DNA from: an uncultured Pelagibacteraceae bacterium
Lineage (GTDB): Bacteria; Pseudomonadota; Alphaproteobacteria; Pelagibacterales; Pelagibacteraceae
Direction: 5' to 3'
NCBI GenBank assembly: GCA_902598425.1
Contig: CACKBK010000002.1
Location: 1-64,000 of the forward strand
Length of the DNA stretch: 64,000 nt
Positions within the stretch are counted from its first letter, which is position 1; each line of letters begins with the position of its first letter. Below, piece by piece: positions 54,545-63,378 of this stretch. The notes beneath the pieces were generated by a model. It searched no databases and had not been told where the DNA came from. It saw nothing but the letters and a program-made list of their open reading frames with translations. The position numbers and the translations under genes were made by a program.

Positions 54545-55012
54545 TTAATTTAAATATAATAAAGTTGCATTTAGTATTAACGCATAACAACTCCATAACA
54601 AATATGGAATCATTAAATAATAACTTATAATACTTATTTGTTTAAATTTTACAGTAAGAATTACAATAAATAAAATCAGCACAATCAAATTTACTAATGC
54701 TAAAGAAATATTATGGAAAACAAAAAAAACTATACTCCAAGTTGTATTAAATAGTAAGTGAATAAAGTAAATTAAAACAATATTTAAATTTTTAAAATTT
54801 TTTTGCCATGCTAGCCATATAGCAATGGTCATAAACAAATAAAGTGTTGTCCAAACAGGTGCAAAAATCCAGTCAGGTGGGGTTAAAAACGATTTGTTCA
54901 AGCTTGAATACCAGGGCTCTTTTGAATTGATAGTTGAAATACCCCCAATAAATGACGCGGAATAAGTCGCAATTGCGAAAAGCATAAACGATATAAATTT
55001 ATTTTTTAACAT
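54545..55012 (-). CDS. tspO: TspO/MBR family tryptophan-rich sensory protein
   Basis: The protein has about 155 residues and five TM helices, with the TspO motifs SSLNKSFLTPPDWIFAPVWT, LYLFMTIAIWLAWQKNF and FNTTWSIVFFVFHNISLALV. The family binds porphyrins and cholesterol-like ligands in the membrane. Start choice: the ATG at 55012 lies about 7 bases from a minus-strand TATAAT (55024-55019), while the ATG at 55027 adds five residues. The SDR gene is divergent only 25 bases away. Confidence 0.88.
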   Translation of the reverse strand: MLKNKFISFMLFAIATYSASFIGGISTINSKEPWYSSLNKSFLTPPDWIFAPVWTTLYLFMTIAIWLAWQKNFKNLNIVLIYFIHLLFNTTWSIVFFVFHNISLALVNLIVLILFIVILTVKFKQISIISYYLMIPYLLWSCYALILNATLLYLN

Positions 55013-55036
55013 ATAAGTATTATACATCAGTATAGG

Positions 55037-55798
55037 ATGAATAAAAAAACTATTTGGATAACGGGTGGCAGTACGGGAATTGGAAAAGCTCTAGCTATTA
55101 AATTTGCAAGCATGGGATGGAATGTTGCTATTTCTGCAAGAAGAGAAGGTCTTCTTAAAGAAATATCAGAAAATAATAAAAATATTTTTTCTTACCCTCT
55201 AGATGTAACAGACAAGTCGAAATGTTTAGAAGTTTTCAATGAAATTCAAAAAAAATTTGAAAATATAGAAATATGTTTTTTTTCAACAGGGACATGGAAT
55301 CCTAAAAAAGAAAAGGATATTGACGTAGAGCAAATTGAAGAGGTATTTAAAGTAAATTTTTTTGGAACATTAAACTGTATCAAAGCTGTTGAAAAATATT
55401 TTAAAGAGAAAAAAGGTGGTATAATAACAATTGTATCCTCTATAGCAGGATACAGAGGATTACCAAACTCGACTGGTTATGGTCCATCTAAATCAGCTTT
55501 AAATAACCTTGCAGAAAGTTTATTTTTTGATTTTAAAAGATCTAATGTTCGTGTCAGTTTAGTATCACCAGGTTTTATAAAAACGCCAATGACAGATAAA
55601 AATGATTTTAAAATGCCTTTTTTGAAAACTACCGATTATGCAGCTGAGAAAATATATGACGGGCTAGTAAACAAAAATAATTTTGAAATTCATTTTCCAA
55701 AATCCCTCACAATAATTCTGAAAATATTAAGTTTTTTACCTAGTAAAATTTATTTTAGTCTTGTAGGAAAAATGACAAAGCATCAAAAAAAAAATTAA
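55037..55798 (+). CDS. Short-chain dehydrogenase/reductase
   Basis: The 253-residue classical SDR has IWITGGSTGIGKALAIKFAS (TGxxxGIG), the NxxG-type region, a catalytic Ser in ITIVSSIAGYRGLPNSTGYG and YGPSKSAL (YxxxK). The C-terminal tail (LTIILKILSFLPSKIYFSLV) is hydrophobic, suggesting a membrane-bound lipid substrate. It converges on the DUF3833-Cfa lipid cluster, a common neighbour for this type of SDR. The substrate is unknown. Confidence 0.82.
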   Translation: MNKKTIWITGGSTGIGKALAIKFASMGWNVAISARREGLLKEISENNKNIFSYPLDVTDKSKCLEVFNEIQKKFENIEICFFSTGTWNPKKEKDIDVEQIEEVFKVNFFGTLNCIKAVEKYFKEKKGGIITIVSSIAGYRGLPNSTGYGPSKSALNNLAESLFFDFKRSNVRVSLVSPGFIKTPMTDKNDFKMPFLKTTDYAAEKIYDGLVNKNNFEIHFPKSLTIILKILSFLPSKIYFSLVGKMTKHQKKN

Positions 55799-56343
55799 TC
55801 TTTTACAAAAACAACTGTCAGCTCTGCAACTTTAAATCCAAATTTTGTCATTGTTGCTCTATTAATGGCTACACGTTCATCTTGTTTAAATATCCAGTCG
55901 TCAAAAGTAATTTTTATTTCTTTTCCTTTAACAGGGACTAAAAGAACATATTCAAATTTAAAAGCTGGTCCATAAGAATAGCCTTTGGCTTTTCCTACTA
56001 CATCTCCAGCTGTTCCCTCATAATTATTTTCATCAATTTTATTAATTTGCCATTGTCTTTTTTGAATCTCGCCATCATCCCAATTAAATATTTCATCAAG
56101 AATTAGTTGTTTTCCATCCCACTTTCCATTTAGTTCTGCTGAAAATTGTCTGATTACTTTACCAGATCTGTTTTGTAATACTCCCCAGGCTTTTACATTT
56201 CCGGAAAGATAGTTTTCAATAATAAGTCTTGGTTCTTTATTTTTAAAATCTTCTGGTTTCATATTGTTAGTACTGCAGCTTGTATTAAATGAAAATATAA
56301 TAATCAACAAAAAAGGAAGTATTATTTTTTTTATATTTTGCAT
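55795..56343 (-). CDS. DUF3833 family lipoprotein
   Basis: The 182-residue protein has a lipoprotein signal (IILPFLLIIIFSFNTSCSTN, lipobox ending at Cys23). The domain contains IENYLSGNVKAWGVLQNRSG, FSAELNGKWDGKQLILDEIF, WQINKIDENNYEGTAGDVVG and WIFKQDERVAINRATMTKFG, all typical of DUF3833. Function is unknown. It is repeatedly found with Cfa-like methyltransferases and DUF1365 proteins. It is the last gene of the long minus-strand run. Confidence 0.85.
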   Translation of the reverse strand: MQNIKKIILPFLLIIIFSFNTSCSTNNMKPEDFKNKEPRLIIENYLSGNVKAWGVLQNRSGKVIRQFSAELNGKWDGKQLILDEIFNWDDGEIQKRQWQINKIDENNYEGTAGDVVGKAKGYSYGPAFKFEYVLLVPVKGKEIKITFDDWIFKQDERVAINRATMTKFGFKVAELTVVFVKD

Positions 56344-56347
56344 AATT

Positions 56348-57520
56348 TTATTTATTTTGAAGTGAAAATTGTATTAGATCAATATTTTTAGATTTAAAAC
56401 CAGCCTCACAATAAGACAAATAAAAATTCCACATTCTTTTAAATGTAATATCAAACCCTTGTTTTGAAATTTCGTTCCATTTTTTTTGAAATTCATCCCT
56501 CCATACCACCAAAGTATCTGAATAATGTTTACCGTATGAATAACACTGATTAAAATTTAGGTTGTTTACATTTGCGAGTTCAATAATATTTTTTTTACAA
56601 GGCAAAAAACCACCAGGAAAAATATACTTTTGAATAAAATCTTGCTTAGATTTGTACCTATTATATAGATTATCATCAATAGTGATTGCTTGTATTGCTG
56701 CTGTTCCTCCAGATTTTAGGTTTTCCTTAATTGTTTTAAAATAACTTTTTAAATATTTTTGCCCTACTGCTTCAATCATTTCAATAGATGCAATTGAATT
56801 ATACTTTGATTTTACATCTCTATAATCCATCATTTTAATATTTACTTTTTCATTAAGACCTTTTTTAAAAATTCTTTCTTTTGCATAATCAAATTGTTTT
56901 TTTGATATAGTTATACAATCAATTTTAACGTCATAATTTTTCCCTACATACTCTGCATATCCACCCCATCCACATCCGATTTCAAGCATTTTATCTCCAG
57001 CTTTTGGTTTAATTAAATTGGAAAGTTTTTTATATTTATTTATCTGTGCATCTTCTAGATTATTTTTTCCGTTTTCAAAAATAGCACTTGAGTATGTTAA
57101 GGTTTTGTCAAGCCATTTAGAAAAAAACTCATTTCCTAAATCATAGTGTTTTGAAATATTCTCTTTACTTCTTTCCTTGGTATTTTTAATAAAAAAATTT
57201 TTGACATAGTTCAATATTGGTAAGTCAAATGCACCTGAGAATTTGTGAACAGTTTTTATATTTTTAGCTAAGATTTCTATTAAATTTGTTAAATTGTTTG
57301 TTTCAATTTCATTTCTCATATAGGACTCGGCAAGTCCAATACTTCCTTTATTTATAATTTCTAAAAAAAAACCTGGCTTTTTAATTATTAGGTCAGCTTC
57401 CAAGTCGGAGCTCTTATCACCAATGATAAACTGTTTTCCGTCAAAGTTTTTAAGATTAATTTTTCCATGCTTAATTTTGGATAAAAGACTAAATACAATT
57501 TTATCTGCTATTTTATTCAT
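56348..57520 (-). CDS. Cfa-like SAM-dependent fatty-acyl phospholipid methyltransferase
   Basis: The 390-residue protein has the cyclopropane-fatty-acid synthase layout. An N-terminal lipid-binding part (GLAESYMRNEIETNNLTNLI) precedes ISKHYDLGNEFFSKWLDKTL, TYSSAIFENG, the SAM loop MLEIGCGWGGYAEYVGKNY, SIEMIEAVGQKYLKSYF and YIFPGGFLPC. Members add a methylene or methyl group to unsaturated acyl chains. With FAD oxidoreductase and DUF1365 neighbours, a methyl-branched or furan-type product is possible instead of a cyclopropane. It is 2 nt after the DUF1365 gene. Confidence 0.85.
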   Translation of the reverse strand: MNKIADKIVFSLLSKIKHGKINLKNFDGKQFIIGDKSSDLEADLIIKKPGFFLEIINKGSIGLAESYMRNEIETNNLTNLIEILAKNIKTVHKFSGAFDLPILNYVKNFFIKNTKERSKENISKHYDLGNEFFSKWLDKTLTYSSAIFENGKNNLEDAQINKYKKLSNLIKPKAGDKMLEIGCGWGGYAEYVGKNYDVKIDCITISKKQFDYAKERIFKKGLNEKVNIKMMDYRDVKSKYNSIASIEMIEAVGQKYLKSYFKTIKENLKSGGTAAIQAITIDDNLYNRYKSKQDFIQKYIFPGGFLPCKKNIIELANVNNLNFNQCYSYGKHYSDTLVVWRDEFQKKWNEISKQGFDITFKRMWNFYLSYCEAGFKSKNIDLIQFSLQNK

Positions 57521-57522
57521 AA

Positions 57523-58290
57523 TTATTTTTCATAAGATATGTTATTTTTAATATTAACTTTCTTTTTTACTAATTTAATTCCCTTAAGCCATAATCTTAA
57601 TGCCTCAAAATGTATCGCCGATATTATTTTAAAAGTCATTAGTGGGTGTTTAAGATAAGAAAATATAAGGTTTTTTGAGTTTAAATTTGATCTTACACCA
57701 TCTTGAGATGCAAATAACAATTTCCCACTTTTATCCCTTTGATCAATTATTATTGATAGACTTTTATCTGGGTTTAGCACTTTAAAATAATACTCAGATT
57801 CTAAATCCATAAAGGGTGATACAAAAAATTTTTTTTCACAATTATTTTTTTGTAATTCTGATTTTTCATCTACTTTAAATACATATGTATGTTGTTCTCC
57901 AAATGTATTTTTTACCTCATACAAAATAGATATTAATTTTGATTTAGAATTATAAACAAAAAAAATACTTAAAGGATTAAATACATAACCTAATATTCTT
58001 GGGTAACATAATATTTTTATTTTTATTTTTTCATGGTTTAATCCAACTGATTTTAAATTTAATTTTACCCAGTCAGTAAGGGAGGATCCATCTCTTGGAC
58101 CATGATCTTTATCATAAAAACTCATAAGATTAAATTTATTATGAGAGAAAAAATTTACATTTTTACTAATAAATTTAATTTCATTTAAATCTAATAAAAT
58201 TGAAAAAACTTTATACTTAAAAAAATGTTCTTTTGGCTTAAATCTTTTGTGAACTACTTTTCCAGTATAAATACAAGATTCTTTAATCAT
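57523..58290 (-). CDS. DUF1365 domain-containing protein
   Basis: The 255-residue protein has the DUF1365 motifs YTGKVVHKRFKPKEHFFKYK, DHGPRDGSSLTDWVKLNL, LCYPRILGYVFNPLSIFFVY, YEVKNTFGEQHTYVF and FFVSPFMDLESEYYFKV. The family is uncharacterised or assigned to lipid modification because it is nearly always next to a Cfa-like methyltransferase and an FAD oxidoreductase, as here. It overlaps the oxidoreductase stop by 8 nt. Confidence 0.9.
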   Translation of the reverse strand: MIKESCIYTGKVVHKRFKPKEHFFKYKVFSILLDLNEIKFISKNVNFFSHNKFNLMSFYDKDHGPRDGSSLTDWVKLNLKSVGLNHEKIKIKILCYPRILGYVFNPLSIFFVYNSKSKLISILYEVKNTFGEQHTYVFKVDEKSELQKNNCEKKFFVSPFMDLESEYYFKVLNPDKSLSIIIDQRDKSGKLLFASQDGVRSNLNSKNLIFSYLKHPLMTFKIISAIHFEALRLWLKGIKLVKKKVNIKNNISYEK

Positions 58291-59530
58291 CTAAATATTT
58301 TATCATTTCTAAAGATGATTTTATCCCATCTTCATGAAAACCATATCCAAAATAACTCCCAGAAAATAAAAGATTACTCTTATTTTGTATTTCTTTCAAA
58401 TTTATTTGGTTATCAAGAGCATCCATATCATAATAAGGATGCGTAAAATCAATTTTTTTTAAAATTTTTTCATCATCTAATTTCACAATTGGATTAAGTG
58501 TTAAAAAAATATTTTCTTTTATTTTCAAATTTTGAAGAAGATTTAACCAATACGTTATACAGCTATTATTTAAGTTTTTGCTGTCAATTGAAGAGTTCCA
58601 AGCAGACCATGCTTTAAAGTTTTTTGGCATAACTCTACTATCTGTATGAATAATTGCTGTATTATTTTTATATTTAAATTTTGAAAGTATTTGTTTTTCT
58701 TTATCAGTTGGATTTTCTATTAATTTAATTGCATCATTTGCGTGTGTTGCCAAAATAACTTTATCGTAATCAAAAAACTCATTTTCTTCTCCATAAAAAA
58801 CTCTAATTCCTTGATTATTTCTTTTAACCTTTTTTATCTCATAGTTTTTATAGTGTTCACCACTAATATTTTTTAAAACTTTATTCACATATGATCTACT
58901 TCTATCTTTTACTGTATACCATTGTGGTCTATTTTTAATTTTAAATAATCCATGATTTTGAAAAAATTTTAAAAAAAAAGCAAATGGCATTTGTTTTGCT
59001 TCATACGGAGGCATTGACCATATAGCAGACACCATTGGAATTACATGATAGTTGATAAAGTAATTTGAAAGTTTCTCTTTTTCTAAGTATTGCCCCAATG
59101 TTAGTTTATTATCTTTTAAATTTAAATTTGAGCTTCTCTTATAGAATTTAATTATTTCTAAAAACATTTTTAAAAACTTAAAATTAAATAAATTTTTTCT
59201 AGTTGAAAACATTCCATTAAGACCTTTTCCACAATACTCAACTTCATTTGAGGGTGTTGTTACAGAAAAACTCATGTTACTTTTTTCGATTTCAACCTTA
59301 TTTTGTTTAAAAAATTCTATTAAATTTGGATAAGTATAATGATTAAAAACAATAAAACCGATATCTATTGGTATAAACTGTTTATCATTTTTATCTATAT
59401 TTAGATCAATAGTGTATGCATGACCTCCAAAATGATCTCCTTTTTCAAAAAGATCTACTTTGTGTTTTTTTGATAAATAATATGCAGCACTTAACCCGGA
59501 GATACCTGATCCAACTATAGCAATTTTCAT
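58283..59530 (-). CDS. FAD-dependent amine-oxidase-like oxidoreductase of the Cfa cluster
   Basis: The 415-residue protein starts KIAIVGSGISGLSAAYYLSK then VDLFEKGDHFGGHAYTIDLN, the FAD-binding signature of the amine oxidase/desaturase superfamily. It continues with PIDIGFIVFNHYTYPNLIEF, PMVSAIWSMPP and GSYFGYGFHEDGIKSSLEM. In the alphaproteobacterial furan-fatty-acid pathway a desaturase (UfaD) acts on methylated acyl chains; this protein is a candidate for such a step, by context only. It lies 9 nt after the EamA gene. Confidence 0.85.
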   Translation of the reverse strand: MKIAIVGSGISGLSAAYYLSKKHKVDLFEKGDHFGGHAYTIDLNIDKNDKQFIPIDIGFIVFNHYTYPNLIEFFKQNKVEIEKSNMSFSVTTPSNEVEYCGKGLNGMFSTRKNLFNFKFLKMFLEIIKFYKRSSNLNLKDNKLTLGQYLEKEKLSNYFINYHVIPMVSAIWSMPPYEAKQMPFAFFLKFFQNHGLFKIKNRPQWYTVKDRSRSYVNKVLKNISGEHYKNYEIKKVKRNNQGIRVFYGEENEFFDYDKVILATHANDAIKLIENPTDKEKQILSKFKYKNNTAIIHTDSRVMPKNFKAWSAWNSSIDSKNLNNSCITYWLNLLQNLKIKENIFLTLNPIVKLDDEKILKKIDFTHPYYDMDALDNQINLKEIQNKSNLLFSGSYFGYGFHEDGIKSSLEMIKYLDD

Positions 59531-59539
59531 TTTAAATAT

Positions 59540-60421
59540 TTATTTGTTTAGAATAGTTTGATTCTCACTCTTAATTGAAGTGTAAAATTGAAGCAAAACA
59601 GCAATTATAACAATTGTGCCTCCTATCAAAACCATAAAAGATGAATTTTCGTTGATAAATAGCCATGCCCAAAATGGTCCTAAAACTGCTTCAGTTAACA
59701 TTATAATTCCAACCATCGCTGAAGGCGTTGATCTGGCACCAATGGTAATTAAAATAAATCCAAAACCTAATTGAAAAAATCCTGCTAAAAATCCTAAAAA
59801 AATATCGTGAGCAGATATGTTTATTTTTCCGGCTATAATATATCCTATTATCATAGCAGTAATTCCAGCATAGAGCTGTAATGGAACCATATCTACATTT
59901 GGATACTTTCTAATTATTAAAATCAGAATTGCAAAAGATACAGGCATAATAAATGCGGCTAGGTTTCCTGACATTTGCCCAGGCTCTAAATCAGATCCAA
60001 CCATTAATATAATGCCAGAAATTGCTAGAAATATTGAGACAAGAGTTATTTTAGGAATTTTTTCTTTTAAAAAAAAATATCCAAAGATTGCTAAAAAAAT
60101 TGTTTGAGTTTGAATTATGAAATTAGTATTTGCAACTGTGGTGTTATACATTGCAAAAACATATCCACAAAAACCTGATGATAAAATTATACCTCCAAAT
60201 ATTCCAGGAATTCCAGAGTTATAAAAAGCCCTAAAAATTTTCTTTTTATAAGAAATTAAAAGAAAAATAAATACAACCATAATGAAAAATAAAGATCTCC
60301 AAAACAGTATTTGCCACAAGGTTGCTCCCTCAAAAGACTTAACAATTAAACCACCAAAGCTTAAACTGCATGCTCCAAAAAATACTAGTAATGGTCCAGG
60401 TATTTTAAATATTAAATTCAT
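59540..60421 (-). CDS. EamA/DMT-family permease, linked to 5-oxoprolinase
   Basis: The 293-residue protein has ten TM helices in two EamA repeats: GACSLSFGGLIVKSFEGATL, WQILFWRSLFFIMVVFIFLL, ANTNFIIQTQTIFLAIFGYF and MLTEAVLGPFWAWLFINENS. The start overlaps the pxpC stop by 4 nt (ATGA), so it is made with the 5-oxoprolinase subunits. Uptake of 5-oxoproline or a related acid is a plausible but unproven role. Confidence 0.85.
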   Translation of the reverse strand: MNLIFKIPGPLLVFFGACSLSFGGLIVKSFEGATLWQILFWRSLFFIMVVFIFLLISYKKKIFRAFYNSGIPGIFGGIILSSGFCGYVFAMYNTTVANTNFIIQTQTIFLAIFGYFFLKEKIPKITLVSIFLAISGIILMVGSDLEPGQMSGNLAAFIMPVSFAILILIIRKYPNVDMVPLQLYAGITAMIIGYIIAGKINISAHDIFLGFLAGFFQLGFGFILITIGARSTPSAMVGIIMLTEAVLGPFWAWLFINENSSFMVLIGGTIVIIAVLLQFYTSIKSENQTILNK

Positions 60422-61365
60422 TTTATTTGGTTTATTAAATTGTCAGTTTCTAATCTATATATTTCATAAATTTTTTCTGCTTCTGAAAGATTGACTAACT
60501 TAAATTTTATTTTTGTATTTGGTACAAGTTGTACAAGCTTATCATAATCCGCGCTGATAACTACTCCAATTTTTGGGTATCCTCCTATGGTCCCGTGATC
60601 TGAAAGCATAATTATTGGGTCACCGTCTGGAGGTATTTGTATCGTACCTTTAACTATACCTTCTGATCTAATATTTTTTTCTTTTATATTTTCAATAATT
60701 GGTCCTTTAATTCTCATTCCCATTCTATCTGTAAGTTTTGTGACAATGAATTCTTTATTTAGAAAATTTTCCACTGCTTTTTTTGAAAAAAAATCAAAAT
60801 TTGTCGCTTTAATTATTCTAATATATTCTATTTTTGTATTAACATATTTAATTTTTTTTTGTGTTTTAAAATTGGATGTTTTATTAATCAATATTTTTTG
60901 ATTTACAAATAATTTTTCTCCTTTGAATGGTCCAATTTTTGCTCTTGAAAATGTTGAATAACTGTTCAAAATTTTTTCTAATACAAAGCCACCTGATACT
61001 GATAAATAACCATATACAGATTTATTTGTTGAAATAATATCTAACTCATCTTTATTTTCTAAAACGTAATTTTTGTAACATTCGCCATTAATTAATTTTT
61101 TATTTTTTTTTGTAATACTAAAATTAACATCTCCTGTAACAGCAATTACTGTTGATTTACCGTAATATTTTAATAGCGGTCCTTGATAAGCAAATTCAAT
61201 TGCAGCCTCATATTGGTTATTTACTAAAGTATTGGATAGTAAATAATTTCTATTATCCATTGCTCCACTAAACGGTAATCCAATGTGATAAAAATTTTCT
61301 CTTCCAAGGTCTTGGAAAGTTGAATTAATTCCTGGTCTTAAAACCTCAAAAAAATTACTTTTCAT
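60418..61365 (-). CDS. pxpC: 5-oxoprolinase subunit C (biotin-dependent carboxyltransferase/KipA family)
   Basis: The 315-residue protein starts FEVLRPGINSTFQDLGRENF and has HIGLPFSGAMDNRNYLLSNT, GYLSVSGGFVLEKILNSYST, TDRMGMRIKGP and GTIQIPPDGDPIIMLSDHGT followed by IGGYPKIG. This is the cyclophilin-like AHS2 domain. With PxpA and PxpB it hydrolyses 5-oxoproline to glutamate using ATP. It overlaps pxpB by 11 nt. Confidence 0.92.
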   Translation of the reverse strand: MKSNFFEVLRPGINSTFQDLGRENFYHIGLPFSGAMDNRNYLLSNTLVNNQYEAAIEFAYQGPLLKYYGKSTVIAVTGDVNFSITKKNKKLINGECYKNYVLENKDELDIISTNKSVYGYLSVSGGFVLEKILNSYSTFSRAKIGPFKGEKLFVNQKILINKTSNFKTQKKIKYVNTKIEYIRIIKATNFDFFSKKAVENFLNKEFIVTKLTDRMGMRIKGPIIENIKEKNIRSEGIVKGTIQIPPDGDPIIMLSDHGTIGGYPKIGVVISADYDKLVQLVPNTKIKFKLVNLSEAEKIYEIYRLETDNLINQIK

Positions 61366-62032
61366 CTAATTTTAAAAATTCATTTTTTGATATTGGAAAA
61401 AAATGAACATTATCTCCTGGATTAATTAGAACTGGATTTGCTTTATTATTTGAATTAAAAATTTTGTAGGGTGTTTTTCCGATAATATTCCACCCCCCTG
61501 GACTTTCAAAAGTATATATATTTGAGAACTGTTCAGTTATTCCAACAGAGCCCTCTGGTACTTTTACCCTAGGTGTTTTTAATCTATCTGTTCTTAATTC
61601 TTTAGAAATATCACCCAAAAATGGCATACCGGCTACAAAACCTGTCATATAACAAAAATAAATTTTATTAAGATATTTTTCTAATATTTCCTCAGCGCTT
61701 AATTTAAGTTTTTTAATTAATCTTTCTTTGTCAAGAAAAAATTCTTCATCACAACAAATTGGTATTTCAATCTTTTTATTTTTTTGTTCATCAATATTAG
61801 ATGTTTTTATATCTTCAATTTTTTTTTTTAATTCAATGAAATTTATTTTTTTTAAATCAAAAGAAACTATCAATTTATTGTAAGAAGGAGTTAAATTTAT
61901 AATTTCTTCTAAATTTGCTTTCTTTAGGCTGTTAAAGAAAGAAATTACTTTTTTGTTAGTTTCTTTATTAATTTGTTCACCAAAATCGTAATAAATTGAT
62001 GAGTCGCCAAGATTTAATATATTTTTGATCAT
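61355..62032 (-). CDS. pxpB: 5-oxoprolinase subunit B (KipI family)
   Basis: The 225-residue AHS1-domain protein has the motifs LNLGDSSIYYDFGEQINKET, EIPICCDEEFFLDKERL, YFCYMTGFVAGMPFLGDISK, LKTPRVKVPEGSVGITEQFS and TFESPGGWNIIGKTPYKIF. It is a partner of PxpC in ATP-dependent 5-oxoproline hydrolysis. Its ATG at 62032 is only 19 bases from the divergent pxpA ATG. It heads a seven-gene minus-strand run down to 55795. Confidence 0.92.
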   Translation of the reverse strand: MIKNILNLGDSSIYYDFGEQINKETNKKVISFFNSLKKANLEEIINLTPSYNKLIVSFDLKKINFIELKKKIEDIKTSNIDEQKNKKIEIPICCDEEFFLDKERLIKKLKLSAEEILEKYLNKIYFCYMTGFVAGMPFLGDISKELRTDRLKTPRVKVPEGSVGITEQFSNIYTFESPGGWNIIGKTPYKIFNSNNKANPVLINPGDNVHFFPISKNEFLKLDEK

Positions 62033-62036
62033 CCCA

Positions 62037-62045
62037 TGTTATACT
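62037..62045 (+). promoter_or_regulatory. Extended -10 element of pxpA
   Basis: TGT followed by TATACT (62040-62045) forms an extended -10 hexamer. The expected transcription start, about 7 bases later, falls on the pxpA ATG at 62052, so the mRNA may be leaderless. No clear -35 is seen upstream, which extended -10 promoters can tolerate. Confidence 0.4.
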
Positions 62046-62051
62046 TTATCA

Positions 62052-62834
62052 ATGAAAGGTATGGAAATTAATATTAATTGTGATTTAGGTGAAAAATCAG
62101 AATTACATTCTATAGAAAATGATCCTGAATTACTTAAAATTGTCAATTCAGCAAGTATAGCTTGTGGTTATCATGCTGGAGATGAAGAAACAATGCACTC
62201 TACAATAAAAATTTCAAAACAAAATGGTGTAAGCATAGGAGCTCATCCATCTTTTAAAGATCTTGAAAATTTTGGGAGAAGAAGAATAAACTTATCTGAA
62301 AAAGAAATAATCAATTTAATAATAGATCAGTATAATATACTTCAAAAAATAGCTAGTCAGCATGATGAAAGAGTTTCTCATATAAAACCACATGGGGCGC
62401 TAAATAATATGGCATGTGAAGATATTGAGCTTGCAGAAATACTTGCTAAAACAATAAAAAGCATCAGTAAAGATTTGATCTATTTAGTACCTACTGGTTC
62501 AAAAATGGAAATTGCTGCAAAAAAGTTTGATATGAAAATAGCTTGTGAAATATTTGCAGATAGAAATTATGAGGATGATGGAAATTTAGTTTCTAGATCA
62601 AAAAAAGAAGCTTTGATAACTAACCCTGAAATAGCTAAAAAACATGTTTTAGAAATGGTAAAAAATCAGGCGATAAATTGTCTCTCCGGTAAAAAAATAC
62701 CTTGCGAAATAGACTCGGTCTGTATACATGGTGACAATCAAAGTTCCTTAAAAACTGCTAAAGTTATCAAGCAAAATTTAATGAATAATGATTTAATGTT
62801 AAAACCTTTAAACAAACTAGGAAAATTTAATTAA
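62052..62834 (+). CDS. pxpA: 5-oxoprolinase subunit A (LamB/YcsF family)
   Basis: The protein has about 260 residues and begins MKGMEININCDLGEKSELHS. It has SASIACGYHAGDEETMHSTI, SIGAHPSFKDLENFGRR, RVSHIKPHGALNNMACEDIE, CEIFADRNYEDDGNLVSRSK and DSVCIHGDN, all typical of LamB/YcsF. It completes the three-subunit 5-oxoprolinase. A TTG at 62025 would overlap divergent pxpB and is rejected; the ATG at 62061 is a second option. It is followed directly by the TPR gene. Confidence 0.92.
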   Translation: MKGMEININCDLGEKSELHSIENDPELLKIVNSASIACGYHAGDEETMHSTIKISKQNGVSIGAHPSFKDLENFGRRRINLSEKEIINLIIDQYNILQKIASQHDERVSHIKPHGALNNMACEDIELAEILAKTIKSISKDLIYLVPTGSKMEIAAKKFDMKIACEIFADRNYEDDGNLVSRSKKEALITNPEIAKKHVLEMVKNQAINCLSGKKIPCEIDSVCIHGDNQSSLKTAKVIKQNLMNNDLMLKPLNKLGKFN

Positions 62835-63325
62835 TGAAAAAACTTTTTATAATTATAACAATATTTTTTTTAAGCACTAATCTATATGCTGCTGGTGGGA
62901 GTTCTGGAGGAGATGGACAAGAAAGCAAACAATCCAATTACAAATCCGCAGTAAACTATGTTAAAGCTGGAAAAAAACTTGAAAAAAAAGGCAAGATTGA
63001 AAAAGCAAAAGTGAAATATGAAAAAGCTTTTAAAAGATTACTAAAAGCAAATGATAAAGATCCCTCTAATCCCGATGTTTTAAATTATCTTGGTTTTACT
63101 TCTAGAAAACTTGGGGATTTTAAAAGTGCAGAGAATTACTACCTCTCAGGTTTAAAAATTAATCCTAATCATAATGGAATAAATGAGTATTTAGGTGAAT
63201 TATATTTATCCACTAATAGACCAGAGAAAGCAAAAGAAAGATTGGCGGTACTCCAAAATTGTAATTGTGAGGAGTATGAAGAGTTAAAAGCTATCATAGA
63301 TGGAACAAAACAATCTAAGTATTAA
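62834..63325 (+). CDS. Exported TPR protein
   Basis: The 163-residue protein has a signal peptide (KLFIIITIFFLSTNLYAAGG) and a Gly/Ser-rich start. It then has a TPR superhelix (SAVNYVKAGKKLEKKGKIEK, NPDVLNYLGFTSRKLGDFKS, AENYYLSGLKINPNHNGINE, YLGELYLSTNRPEKAKERLA). It ends with a small Cys motif, NCNCEEY. It is probably periplasmic and binds protein partners; the partner is unknown. It overlaps pxpA by 1 nt (TAATG). Confidence 0.75.
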   Translation: MKKLFIIITIFFLSTNLYAAGGSSGGDGQESKQSNYKSAVNYVKAGKKLEKKGKIEKAKVKYEKAFKRLLKANDKDPSNPDVLNYLGFTSRKLGDFKSAENYYLSGLKINPNHNGINEYLGELYLSTNRPEKAKERLAVLQNCNCEEYEELKAIIDGTKQSKY

Positions 63326-63378
63326 ATTTTTCTTTTCTCAATATTGAAATAAAAAAAAATTTAATTAATATAGATTTA

